A stretch of 8,145 nucleotides of DNA. Source: an uncultured Panacagrimonas sp. (GTDB taxonomy: Bacteria > Pseudomonadota > Gammaproteobacteria > Nevskiales > Nevskiaceae). This document shows, piece by piece, positions 1-7,544 of this stretch. The first letter of the stretch is position 1. The number at the start of each line of letters is the position of its first letter. The stretch is from the NCBI GenBank assembly GCA_946481265.1, contig CAMLNE010000195.1, forward strand, positions 1-8,145. The letters run 5' to 3'. The notes under the pieces were generated by a model, which ran no database searches, was not told the origin of the DNA, and saw only the letters and a list, made by a program, of their open reading frames with translations. The position numbers and the translations under genes are program-made.

Positions 1-1
1 G

Positions 2-133
2 CTGATGGTGGGCGTGGCGCTGCTTTGCATCCCGGTGTTCGTGAGCGGCAAGCGCGTCTCCCGCGCCGAGGGCGGCGTGTTCGTCGGCGTCTACGCAGCC
101 TATCTTCTGTGGCTCGTTTTCGTTCGCGCCTGA
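2..133 (+). CDS. C-terminal fragment of a membrane protein, probably a calcium/sodium antiporter
   Basis: The window opens inside this gene; only the last 43 residues and the TGA stop (131-133) are present. The fragment reads as a hydrophobic stretch (LMVGVALLCIPVFVSG), a short basic and acidic loop (KRVSRAEGG), then a final hydrophobic helix (VFVGVYAAYLLWLVF) ending in a short basic tail. Two transmembrane helices joined by an R-x-EG loop, with a last helix containing YxxY-like aromatics, is how the second half of bacterial K+-independent Na+/Ca2+ exchangers (YrbG family) ends. That is my assignment, from recalled family pattern only. The diagnostic ion-binding repeats lie outside the window, so another polytopic transporter is possible. 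It converges on the metallophosphoesterase gene, with 108 bp between the two stops. Confidence 0.55.
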   Translation: MMVGVALLCIPVFVSGKRVSRAEGGVFVGVYAAYLLWLVFVRA

Positions 134-146
134 GCGCAACACGCGT

Positions 147-159
147 CGGCTGACAGCCG
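147..159. terminator. Possible bidirectional stem-loop in a convergent gap
   Basis: A perfect 5-bp stem CGGCT/AGCCG with a GAC loop lies 13 bp after the antiporter stop, in the 108-bp gap between two convergent genes. A second, imperfect hairpin (TGCA-C-GCGGG pairing with CCCGC-A-TGCA, 160-190) follows at once. Neither has a T-run on either strand, so intrinsic termination is uncertain; position is the main argument. Confidence 0.3.
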
Positions 160-241
160 TGCACGCGGGCAAGGCGGGTTCCCGCATGCAACGCCGTGCC
201 GCCGCGGAGCGGACGCTGCGACGCCGGCAGCGCATTGCGAC

Positions 242-1039
242 TCAGACGCGGGCCGCGGAACCTGCGCGTGCCGGATCGGGCACCGGAATGACCATGCCGA
301 GCTCGAAATCCGGGTTTTCGTTCACGCCGTCCTTCCGGTATCCGCGTGGATTGCACAGCACGCGCGTCGCTCCCACCCGGTAGTCGAACGAGTTGTGCGT
401 ATGCCCATGGATCCACAGGTCGACCCGGCCGGCGTCCATCAGCGCCTCGGCCTCGGAGACGAAGCAGTCGTTGATCGGTGAATCCGCGAAGCGCGGGTGG
501 ATACTGCGCCGCGACGGCGCGTGATGGGTGATCACCACGGTCGGCCCATCGAAGGGAGCAGCCAGCGTCGCGGCGATCCAGGCGGCGTTGGTCGCGAAGC
601 GCGCCGCGCTCTCGCGTGGCGAGAACAGGTCGGTGCCCGCCTCCGCGATCCGGATACGCGAAAAGTCCCATACCAGCGAGAGGGCGATGCGTTCGGCTTC
701 CAGCCGCTCGGCCGGATCCTGTGCCAGCTCGAAATTGGTCCAGAGGGTGCTCCCGAGGAAGCGCACGCCATCGACCACGGCCACCTCGTTGTCCAGCACC
801 GTGATCGCCGTTCCCTGTGCGAGTTGCTTGAGCCGCCGAACCGTGCCGTCCAGGCTTCCGCCGTAGAACTCGTGGTTGCCGGGAACATAGAGGACCGGAC
901 GCTCGAGGCTGCGCGCCCAGGCGATGGCGGCATCCGGGCGGGCGATGTCGCCGGCCAGCACGATCAGGTCGGCATCGGTGCGCGGCGGTTCCAGCCCGGC
1001 CACGCTCAGGTGCAGGTCAGACATCAGGTTGATCTTCAT
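242..1039 (-). CDS. Calcineurin-like metallophosphoesterase (cytosolic, substrate unknown)
   Basis: This is a 265-residue hydrolase of the calcineurin-like phosphoesterase fold, which uses two metal ions to cleave phosphomonoesters or diesters. The metal-site motifs appear in the expected order: SDLHL (D8, H10), AGDIA (D31), PGNHEFY (N55, H56), THHAPS (H172, H173) and IHGHTHNSFDY (H213, H215). The protein is close to single-domain length, with no signal peptide or membrane segment, so it should be cytosolic. The frame stays open for 43 codons upstream, but that stretch is Arg/Ala-rich and unlike the family. The chosen ATG begins MKINLMSDLHL, the usual start, and has AAGGAG at 1055-1060, though the 15-nt spacing is long. 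It lies 194 bp downstream of the DUF808 gene on the same strand. Substrates differ widely between close relatives, so none is proposed. Confidence 0.92.
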   Translation of the reverse strand: MKINLMSDLHLSVAGLEPPRTDADLIVLAGDIARPDAAIAWARSLERPVLYVPGNHEFYGGSLDGTVRRLKQLAQGTAITVLDNEVAVVDGVRFLGSTLWTNFELAQDPAERLEAERIALSLVWDFSRIRIAEAGTDLFSPRESAARFATNAAWIAATLAAPFDGPTVVITHHAPSRRSIHPRFADSPINDCFVSEAEALMDAGRVDLWIHGHTHNSFDYRVGATRVLCNPRGYRKDGVNENPDFELGMVIPVPDPARAGSAARV

Positions 1040-1233
1040 GGTGCGATCACGCTTCTCCTTGCCGGCATCGGCCCGTGATCCCTCGGAACGCCGGGGACCC
1101 TCCGCGGTAGCGTAGCGAGCGAAGGCAGTTCGCGTGGCAATGGGCGAAGCGGCCGCAGCGCGCGTCAATCCTCGCAGCTCGGGGCAGCGCGCTCACGCGG
1201 GATGCCGGGCCCCGCTGCCTGTTCGGTGCGCCC

Positions 1234-2181
<948 letters not shown>

Positions 2182-2388
2182 CGGCGTCGTCGTGCGGGGG
2201 CGAGGAATGAGCGCAAGTGTAGGCAGTCGGCGGCGCTCAGGCGCGGTCCTGATTCAAGCAGGAACACGGCTGGCGGCGGGGCCGATGCGCCGCTCCAGGG
2301 CCCTGTCCTGCACCTGCAACCCGGATCCGCCAGGCCCTCCTTGCAGCGCGGTGCGGCAAATGCGCACCCCCTTGAACAAGCGCCGCGC

Positions 2389-5300
2389 TCAGTTGCCGCT
2401 GCGGTTCTCCCTGATTTCCGCGGCCTGGTGAAAGGTCGGGCGATTGATCCAGTGGATCGGCGGCACCGGCTGGAAGGCAAAAGACGTGTGCTCCACCGCA
2501 TCGCAGTCCTCCACCGTGCCGCAGTCGGCCGCCTTGGCGTAGCGGAGCTGGCTGCCATCCCAGGCGGCCAGGTTGCCGAGCCCGCCAAGATCACCCAGCG
2601 CCTGGTCGAGCGCGCTCAGCACCGCCGTCCGGCAGACCGCCGGATCGCTCGAGCCGGCGCATTTGAGCGCCCGGTAGTCCGTGCGTTCGGGCCGGCCCAG
2701 CGCCGTCTGCATCAGCCGCTTCATGTGCTGGAACCAGCCCTCCTGGTACGCCGAGCCCACCGCGCCCGGCGCATCGTAGCGACCGGTCAATGCCGATCCG
2801 CCGGCCGTCTCGATCGCCGAGAGCTGCGGTGTCACCGCTTCCACCAGGCGCAGGTACCAGGCGTCCATCAGGACCACGGCCGCGCGGTGATCGTAGAGAC
2901 CGTCGGCGTCGCGGTCGCGACGGTAGGCGCCAAGCCCCTGGCCGCCGTCGATCCAGTTCGCCGATCCTTCTCCAACCCAGTCATCCAGCAGGGCCAGCGC
3001 GGCGGTCTGCTCGGCACCGAGCGTGCCCTGGCGGGCCAGTTCCAGGATCAGTGGCAGCACGTCGAAGCCGCGCAGGTCGGTGAAGGCGGCATCGCCGGCG
3101 ATCTCGATCATGCTCGCCAGGTCGTGCTTGCGGCCGGAGGCCTTGAATGCGGCCAGGCGCTTGCGCAGGTTCTCGACGCGGTGCGTCGGCCCGTAGCTGC
3201 CGTTGCCGTCGGCCGCCCACCAGCCCGGGGCCCCGGAGTTGTTCCAGTTCGCCATGTATCCCTCGACCGGGTTCACGTTCTGGATGTGCGCCTCCAGCGG
3301 CAGGAAGCCGGGCCACTCGTAGTAGCCCTGCGCATCGACCTGCTCCGGATAGGCGCGAGAGGGATACGGCAGCGCCCCGCTGGCCGCGTTGCCGCCATAG
3401 ACGGTGAAGAAGTCGGCCGGCAGGGCCTGATCGACCCCCCATTCGTAGTTCCCGTCTCCCCAGGCCGGCAACTCGGGGTTGTGCTGCGGATGACGCTGCG
3501 GATAGAGGCCGGACTGGATGAAGGCGATGTCCTGGCTGTCCGCGTACAGCCAGTTGAATGTCGCCGTCATGCTGTTGAAGAGCTTCTTGAAGCGCGTGTG
3601 ATCCATGGCCAGGCCGGTCGTGGTCAGCAGCGCGAAGGGCGCGGCGGTGTCGACATCGGCCAGGAAGGTGGAACGCTGGCGTGAGATCACCACCGGCTCG
3701 CCGCCGAGCAGCGCGGTCCCGGTCACCGGGCCGTAGTGCGTGCGCAGCACGTAGCGGTTCACTGTTTCCGCCGTCGGCGGGCCGCCCAGCGCGATGCTCG
3801 CCACCGTCGGATTCGCCGTCCAGCTGTCGAGCCGACGGTACAACCGCACGCACTGGCCCTTGTACAGATAGCCGTCCGCGTCGATGAAGCCGTCCTCATC
3901 CGCATCCTCGCGCGAGGCTGGCGTGCCGTCGGTGTTGCACAGTTTCGAGACGCGCGTGTCGGTGAAATCCGAACCCGCGGAGGTGGGTGTCCACGCGAAG
4001 TCCAGGCCGCGGCCGATCACGACGTACGGCAGATTGACGGTGGTGACGCCGCGCGCGGCGAACTCGTAGGGCGTGCCGCCGCGACTGACCACCGCGGCCT
4101 CCCACAGCAGCTGCGGCGCGTAGTACCCCGTCTGCGGGCCGCCGACGAGGATGGGATGGCCGCTCTGTGTTTCGCTGGCGGCGGCGGCGATCCAGTTCGA
4201 CGTGGTCTGCGGCAGCCCCAGCGCCTCCAGGTATTCGCGACGGCTGCTGCCCGGATCGGCGGAGACGCGCAGCGCCTGCGTGGTTCCCCGGGCCGCCGCG
4301 AGCAGCGGCGGACGATCCGCCAGATCGGACGGCGCGCTGACCGACAGGCCCGGCAGCGCGGTCAGGCCCAGGCTGCCGAGCAGGTCGAGCAGCGGCGCCG
4401 GCACGACCGAGGTGATCAGCGGGGCAACGATCCCGGCCAGCCCGACATGCGTCTCCAGCATGTGGCCGCGAAAGCTGCCCGCGTCCCAGATGGCGACACC
4501 GGCCTGCAGGTTCATCGGGCAGCTCTCGTCGAGCGTGGGCGGCGACTGCGTGGCGAAGCGGGTCGAGATCGTGTGCGGTGTATCCGCCGCATCCGCATGG
4601 CGCAGGTCGCGCCACAGCTCGCAGGCCGCCTGCGGCAGCGTGGCAGTGCCGCCGCCGATGCCCGGATCGAGTGCCTGCAGCAGCTGCACGTTGCGCGCCT
4701 CGCCGCCGCCGCCCAGACCCAGCGCGGACTGGATGAGGACCGCGTTGGCGACGACATCGTTGACCGTGAAAGGCGCCGGCGGAAACGTCGCGCGGCTGCC
4801 CACGCCGACGCCGAGCGACAGGTATTCGAGCGGCACCTCGCCGGCGCCCTGCGGCGTCTGCAGGAACGCGATGTAGGCATTCATGCCGGCGACGAACATC
4901 TGCGTGTCGCTGAGGAACATCGGCCCCAGCGGGCCGAGCTTGGCCACCGCGTTGTCGACGATGCCGGTGATCTCGGCCTCGCTGTAGGCCGAGTCGGAGG
5001 CAAATTCCAGGTCCAGCTCGTAGGTCATCGGCGCCGGGCCCAGCTTCTCGCTGGCGCGCCCGCGTCCCAGGAACCGCAGCAGGTCGAACAGCCAGAGGCG
5101 GTCCTGCGCCGCCGCGAAGCCCATCGCGTACTCGGCCGAGGCGCGATCCTGGGCATCGATATACGGCACGCCCCAGCCGTCGCGACGCAGGGTCGCATTC
5201 TTGCCGTTGGGCGCCGTCAACACGCGGCTCGACACCGCCTCGGCATCGGAGATCGTCAGGTCGGCGCGCTTGAAGTAGTTGCAGGCCTGGTCCGAGCGCT

Positions 5301-5694
5301 TCACATGTGCCGCGATGTCCGCTGGCGCGATGCAGCTGTCCGACTTGAGTGGCGTCTGCGCGTGGGCGAGATCCGCATACATGTCGAGCTGGTCGCGGTA
5401 ATACGGCGCATAGGCAATCTGCGGCTGGCCCGGCAACGGCCCGCCGATGCCGCCCATCGCGTTGCCCGTGCTCCCGGGCGGCACGATGCTCAGAAAGACG
5501 TTCGGTCCGGAGGGCGTCAGGCCGCCGTCCCCTTCCCCGCCATCGTCGCCTGCACCGTCACCGATCGCGTCGAGGGCGGCCGATCCAGCGTAAGAATGGC
5601 GGTCGCAGGCGGCCATCGCGCCACACAGCACCAGGACCAGCAGCCAGCCGGTTGCGTTGCCTGCACGGCTGCGAACAAGATTCGGCGCAAACAT
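2389..5694 (-). CDS. Penicillin acylase family Ntn-hydrolase, predicted lipoprotein (1101 aa)
   Basis: This is a serine-type N-terminal-nucleophile amidohydrolase of the penicillin acylase (S45) family. Such enzymes self-cleave into alpha and beta chains and hydrolyse an amide. Residues 1-30 are a signal peptide: basic N-region, hydrophobic LLVLVLCGAMAA, lipobox-like MAAC (C30). A Gly/Asp-rich linker follows (about 45-59). Alpha-chain signatures are RRDGWGVPYIDAQD (170-183), MGFAAAQDRLWLFDLLR (191-207) and GRGRASEKLG (210-219). The predicted nucleophile is S499 in TTSNWIAA, so the beta chain would start there, followed by GHPILVGGPQTGYY (512-525). D576 and D579 (SDFTD) fit the family calcium site. 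The ANWNN motif (815-819) and R839 (GPTHR) match the catalytic Asn and Arg of penicillin G acylase. It is longer than typical members (about 750-850 residues). The ATG at 5694 has a strong ribosome site; a 58-codon upstream extension is rejected. Substrate could be beta-lactam, acyl-homoserine lactone, N-acyl amino acid or peptide. Confidence 0.92.
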   Translation of the reverse strand: MFAPNLVRSRAGNATGWLLVLVLCGAMAACDRHSYAGSAALDAIGDGAGDDGGEGDGGLTPSGPNVFLSIVPPGSTGNAMGGIGGPLPGQPQIAYAPYYRDQLDMYADLAHAQTPLKSDSCIAPADIAAHVKRSDQACNYFKRADLTISDAEAVSSRVLTAPNGKNATLRRDGWGVPYIDAQDRASAEYAMGFAAAQDRLWLFDLLRFLGRGRASEKLGPAPMTYELDLEFASDSAYSEAEITGIVDNAVAKLGPLGPMFLSDTQMFVAGMNAYIAFLQTPQGAGEVPLEYLSLGVGVGSRATFPPAPFTVNDVVANAVLIQSALGLGGGGEARNVQLLQALDPGIGGGTATLPQAACELWRDLRHADAADTPHTISTRFATQSPPTLDESCPMNLQAGVAIWDAGSFRGHMLETHVGLAGIVAPLITSVVPAPLLDLLGSLGLTALPGLSVSAPSDLADRPPLLAAARGTTQALRVSADPGSSRREYLEALGLPQTTSNWIAAAASETQSGHPILVGGPQTGYYAPQLLWEAAVVSRGGTPYEFAARGVTTVNLPYVVIGRGLDFAWTPTSAGSDFTDTRVSKLCNTDGTPASREDADEDGFIDADGYLYKGQCVRLYRRLDSWTANPTVASIALGGPPTAETVNRYVLRTHYGPVTGTALLGGEPVVISRQRSTFLADVDTAAPFALLTTTGLAMDHTRFKKLFNSMTATFNWLYADSQDIAFIQSGLYPQRHPQHNPELPAWGDGNYEWGVDQALPADFFTVYGGNAASGALPYPSRAYPEQVDAQGYYEWPGFLPLEAHIQNVNPVEGYMANWNNSGAPGWWAADGNGSYGPTHRVENLRKRLAAFKASGRKHDLASMIEIAGDAAFTDLRGFDVLPLILELARQGTLGAEQTAALALLDDWVGEGSANWIDGGQGLGAYRRDRDADGLYDHRAAVVLMDAWYLRLVEAVTPQLSAIETAGGSALTGRYDAPGAVGSAYQEGWFQHMKRLMQTALGRPERTDYRALKCAGSSDPAVCRTAVLSALDQALGDLGGLGNLAAWDGSQLRYAKAADCGTVEDCDAVEHTSFAFQPVPPIHWINRPTFHQAAEIRENRSGN

Positions 5695-5888
5695 GGACTC
5701 CTCCTCCGGTGAGCCGTCGCCGCCGCGCGTCGTTCGCGGTCGGACCTGCGGCTTCTGCTTGTATTCGAACCGCCACCGGCGAGGATCGCCAGATGGAGAG
5801 CCAATTTTGCTGCAGGCCGTCATGATGGGCCGCCGCGTCGCTCCGTGTCCCGGGCCGCGGCGTCCCAAGCTGGGGAGGCAAGAAAAGC
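5695..5888. promoter_or_regulatory. Divergent intergenic region between acylase and epoxide hydrolase genes
   Basis: This 194-bp gap separates two divergent start codons, each with a good ribosome site, so promoters for the acylase (minus) and for the oxidoreductase cluster (plus) should lie within it. It holds two less GC-rich patches, around 5757-5771 and 5800-5815. I could not find a -35/-10 pair of good quality on either strand; the best -10-like hexamer on the plus strand, CATGAT near 5820-5825, lacks a -35 partner. No clear palindromic operator was seen. The call rests on gene layout, not on a recognised motif. Confidence 0.5.
5698..5707 (-). promoter_or_regulatory. Strong Shine-Dalgarno that fixes the acylase start
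   Basis: On the minus strand, GGAGGAGGAG ends 3 nt before the ATG at 5694; its first GGAGG is 8 nt from it. No comparable site serves the more upstream in-frame ATGs, and the protein from 5694 begins with a proper lipoprotein signal peptide, so this site decides the start. Confidence 0.85.
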
Positions 5889-6269
5889 ATGCGCCAGAGC
5901 ACCGAAACCGTGAAGCGCTTCCTCGACGCCTGGGGCGCCAGCAAGGGCTACAGGAACGCGATCCGTGAATTCTTCACCGAGGACTGCGTCTACGAGAACG
6001 TCGGCCTGTCGCTCACCACCGGTCCGTCCGAGTCGATCGACTTTCTCGACGGCTTCGCCCAGCAGCTCGGCTTCGCCAGCCTGATGGTGGACATGCGCGC
6101 CATTACCGCCAGCGGCAACGTCGTCATGACCGAGCGCGTCGATCACCTGTTCGACGGCACCGGACGACGCCTGGCCACCCTGCGCGTGATGGGTGTGTTC
6201 GAGCTGCGCGGTGATCGCATCTGCGGATGGCGGGACTACTTCGACCCGGCCGCGCTCAACCCTTCCTGA
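5889..6269 (+). CDS. Limonene-1,2-epoxide hydrolase family protein
   Basis: This 126-residue protein is a small alpha+beta-barrel enzyme of the limonene-1,2-epoxide hydrolase family, which opens an epoxide to a vicinal diol in one step without a covalent intermediate. All five active-site residues of the Rhodococcus enzyme (Tyr53, Asn55, Arg99, Asp101, Asp132) have counterparts at a near-constant offset: Y35 and N37 in VYENVG, R83 and D85 in ERVDHL, and D116 in WRDYFD. The N-terminus (TVKRFLDAWGA) and FELRGDRICGWRDYFDP also fit the family. It lacks the roughly 18 extra N-terminal residues of the Rhodococcus protein. GGGGAGG at 5872-5878 sits 10 nt before the ATG and supports this start. There is no signal peptide, so it should be cytosolic. 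It is the first gene of the plus-strand cluster, 59 bp before a flavin monooxygenase. A SnoaL-like protein of other function is the alternative, but the intact Arg-Asp-Asp set argues against it. Confidence 0.87.
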   Translation: MRQSTETVKRFLDAWGASKGYRNAIREFFTEDCVYENVGLSLTTGPSESIDFLDGFAQQLGFASLMVDMRAITASGNVVMTERVDHLFDGTGRRLATLRVMGVFELRGDRICGWRDYFDPAALNPS

Positions 6270-6316
6270 GCGCCCGCCATCCCGGCGCCGGCATCCAGAC
6301 CCCAGGCTGTACCCGC

Positions 6317-6322
6317 AAGGAG
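6317..6322 (+). promoter_or_regulatory. Shine-Dalgarno that fixes the flavin monooxygenase start
   Basis: AAGGAG lies 6 nt before the ATG at 6329. The frame is open for 34 more codons upstream, but that extension overlaps the end of the epoxide hydrolase gene, lacks a comparable site, and is Pro/Arg/Gly-rich. The start at 6329 gives MQIGHFTMPSHPP, a normal N-terminus for this enzyme class. Confidence 0.8.
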
Positions 6323-6328
6323 AGATAC

Positions 6329-7414
6329 ATGCAGATCGGTCATTTCACGATGCCCTCGCATCCGCCCGAGCGCGGCCTGAAGGCAGGACACGACTGGGAT
6401 CTGCAGGTGCTGCGCTGGTGCGACGAATACGGCTTCGCGGAGGGCTGGGTCGGCGAACACCACACCGCCCCCTGGGAGCCCAATCCCACGCCGGACCTGC
6501 TCCTGGCGCAGGCCTTCCTGCAGACCAGGAACATCCGCCTGGGGCCCGGCGGCTTCCTGCTGCCGTACCACCATCCCGCCGAACTGGCCAACCGCGTGGC
6601 GATGCTCGATCACCTGTCCGAGGGACGCCTGAATTTCGGCGTCGCGGCCAGCGGGCTGCCCAGCGACTGGCACCTGTTCAATGTCGACGGCATGTCGGGC
6701 CAGAACCGCGACATGACGCGCGAGGCGCTGGAGATCATCCTGCGCCTGTGGAGCGAGGACGAGCCTTTCACCTACGAAGGCCGGTTCTGGAAGGTCAACA
6801 AGCCGGGCGCGATGTTCGACGTGCTGCGTCCGCACATCAAGCCGGTGCAGGCGCCGCATCCACCGATCGCGGTGGCCGGCCTGTCCAAGGGTTCCGACAC
6901 GCTCAAGCTGGCCGGCGAGCGCGGGTACATCCCGATGAGCCTGAATCTCAACCCGGCCTACGTGGCCAGTCACTGGGAATCGGTGCAGATCGGTGCAGCG
7001 CGCACCGGCCGCACGCCGCGACGCGCCGACTGGCGCATGGTGCGCGAAGTGTTTGTCGCCGATACCGACCAGGAAGCCTGGGAGCTGTCGGTCAACGGCC
7101 CGATGGGCCGCATGATGCGCGAGTACTTCCTGCGGCTGTTCGGCGCGCTCAACGCGCTCGAATACTTCAAGCACGATCCGGCCGTCCCCAACAGCGACGT
7201 CACGGTCGAGTACTGCGCCAGGCACAACTGGATCGTCGGCTCGCCGGACACCGTCGCGCGACGCATCGAGGAGATCTACCACGAGACCGGCGGCTTCGGC
7301 ACCCTGCTGGTGTTCGGCTTCGACTACGCCGACAACCCGCGCGCCTGGCAGCGTTCGCTCGAGTTGCTCGGCCGCGACGTCATGCCGCGCCTGAAGCACC
7401 TCGTGCCGGACTGA
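6329..7414 (+). CDS. LLM-class flavin-dependent monooxygenase, LimB-like
   Basis: This 361-residue protein is a full-length bacterial-luciferase-like flavin oxidoreductase (TIM barrel), which uses reduced FMN or FAD and O2 to oxygenate an organic substrate. Family marks seen are the first beta strand MQIGHF, VGEHHTAPW (41-49, with the class EHH), LLPYHHPAELANRVAMLD (78-94), LSEGRLNFGVAASGLPSDW (96-114), a WSEDEPFTYEGRFWKV segment (141-156) and the C-terminal GSPDTVARRIEEI (304-316), as in related monooxygenases. It has no signal peptide. Placed just after an epoxide hydrolase of the limonene type, it most resembles limonene 1,2-monooxygenase (LimB), which forms that hydrolase's epoxide substrate. 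The pairing is inference; the class also includes Baeyer-Villiger, alkane and desulphurisation enzymes. It needs a flavin reductase, and none is encoded here. A perfect tandem 10-bp repeat lies within it at 6979-6998. Confidence 0.88.
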   Translation: MQIGHFTMPSHPPERGLKAGHDWDLQVLRWCDEYGFAEGWVGEHHTAPWEPNPTPDLLLAQAFLQTRNIRLGPGGFLLPYHHPAELANRVAMLDHLSEGRLNFGVAASGLPSDWHLFNVDGMSGQNRDMTREALEIILRLWSEDEPFTYEGRFWKVNKPGAMFDVLRPHIKPVQAPHPPIAVAGLSKGSDTLKLAGERGYIPMSLNLNPAYVASHWESVQIGAARTGRTPRRADWRMVREVFVADTDQEAWELSVNGPMGRMMREYFLRLFGALNALEYFKHDPAVPNSDVTVEYCARHNWIVGSPDTVARRIEEIYHETGGFGTLLVFGFDYADNPRAWQRSLELLGRDVMPRLKHLVPD

Positions 7415-7544
7415 GACCCCGGGTCCGCCCAGCCACGGACCGGCCCGATGCACCGCGCCACCGTCTCCGGCTTACACTTGCGACGCATCGCGCCGACACC
7501 GGCGCGATTGCCATCGAATCACCATCCACTGAGGAGTCACGAGC

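Noticed and set aside
1040..1168. 43-codon upstream extension of the metallophosphoesterase
   Set aside because: The added residues are Arg/Ala-rich and unlike the family; the ATG at 1039 gives the standard MKINLMSDLHL start.
1183..1219. Possible terminator after the DUF808 gene (GGCAGCG pairing with CGCTGCC)
   Set aside because: The 23-nt loop is large and there is no T-run on the minus strand; GC-rich DNA gives such pairs by chance.
2350..2368. Possible terminator after the acylase gene (GGTGCG pairing with CGCACC)
   Set aside because: The stem has only 6 bp and is not followed by a T-run in the direction of transcription.
3736..5712. Plus-strand open frame of 658 codons
   Set aside because: It is antisense to the acylase, whose catalytic motifs are intact; composition is Arg/Ala/Gln-rich and repetitive, with no recognisable domain.
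5695..5868. 58-codon upstream extension of the acylase
   Set aside because: It would bury the signal peptide and bypass the strong ribosome site at 5698-5707.
7422..7441. Possible terminator between the monooxygenase and VOC genes (GGTCCG pairing with CGGACC)
   Set aside because: The stem has 6 bp with an 8-nt loop and no T-run; it also competes with an overlapping GACCC/GGGTC repeat. It could be attenuating but cannot be supported.
7450..7544. Possible separate promoter for the VOC gene (TACACT at 7473-7478)
   Set aside because: The hexamer matches only 4 of 6 -10 positions and has no -35 partner at normal spacing.
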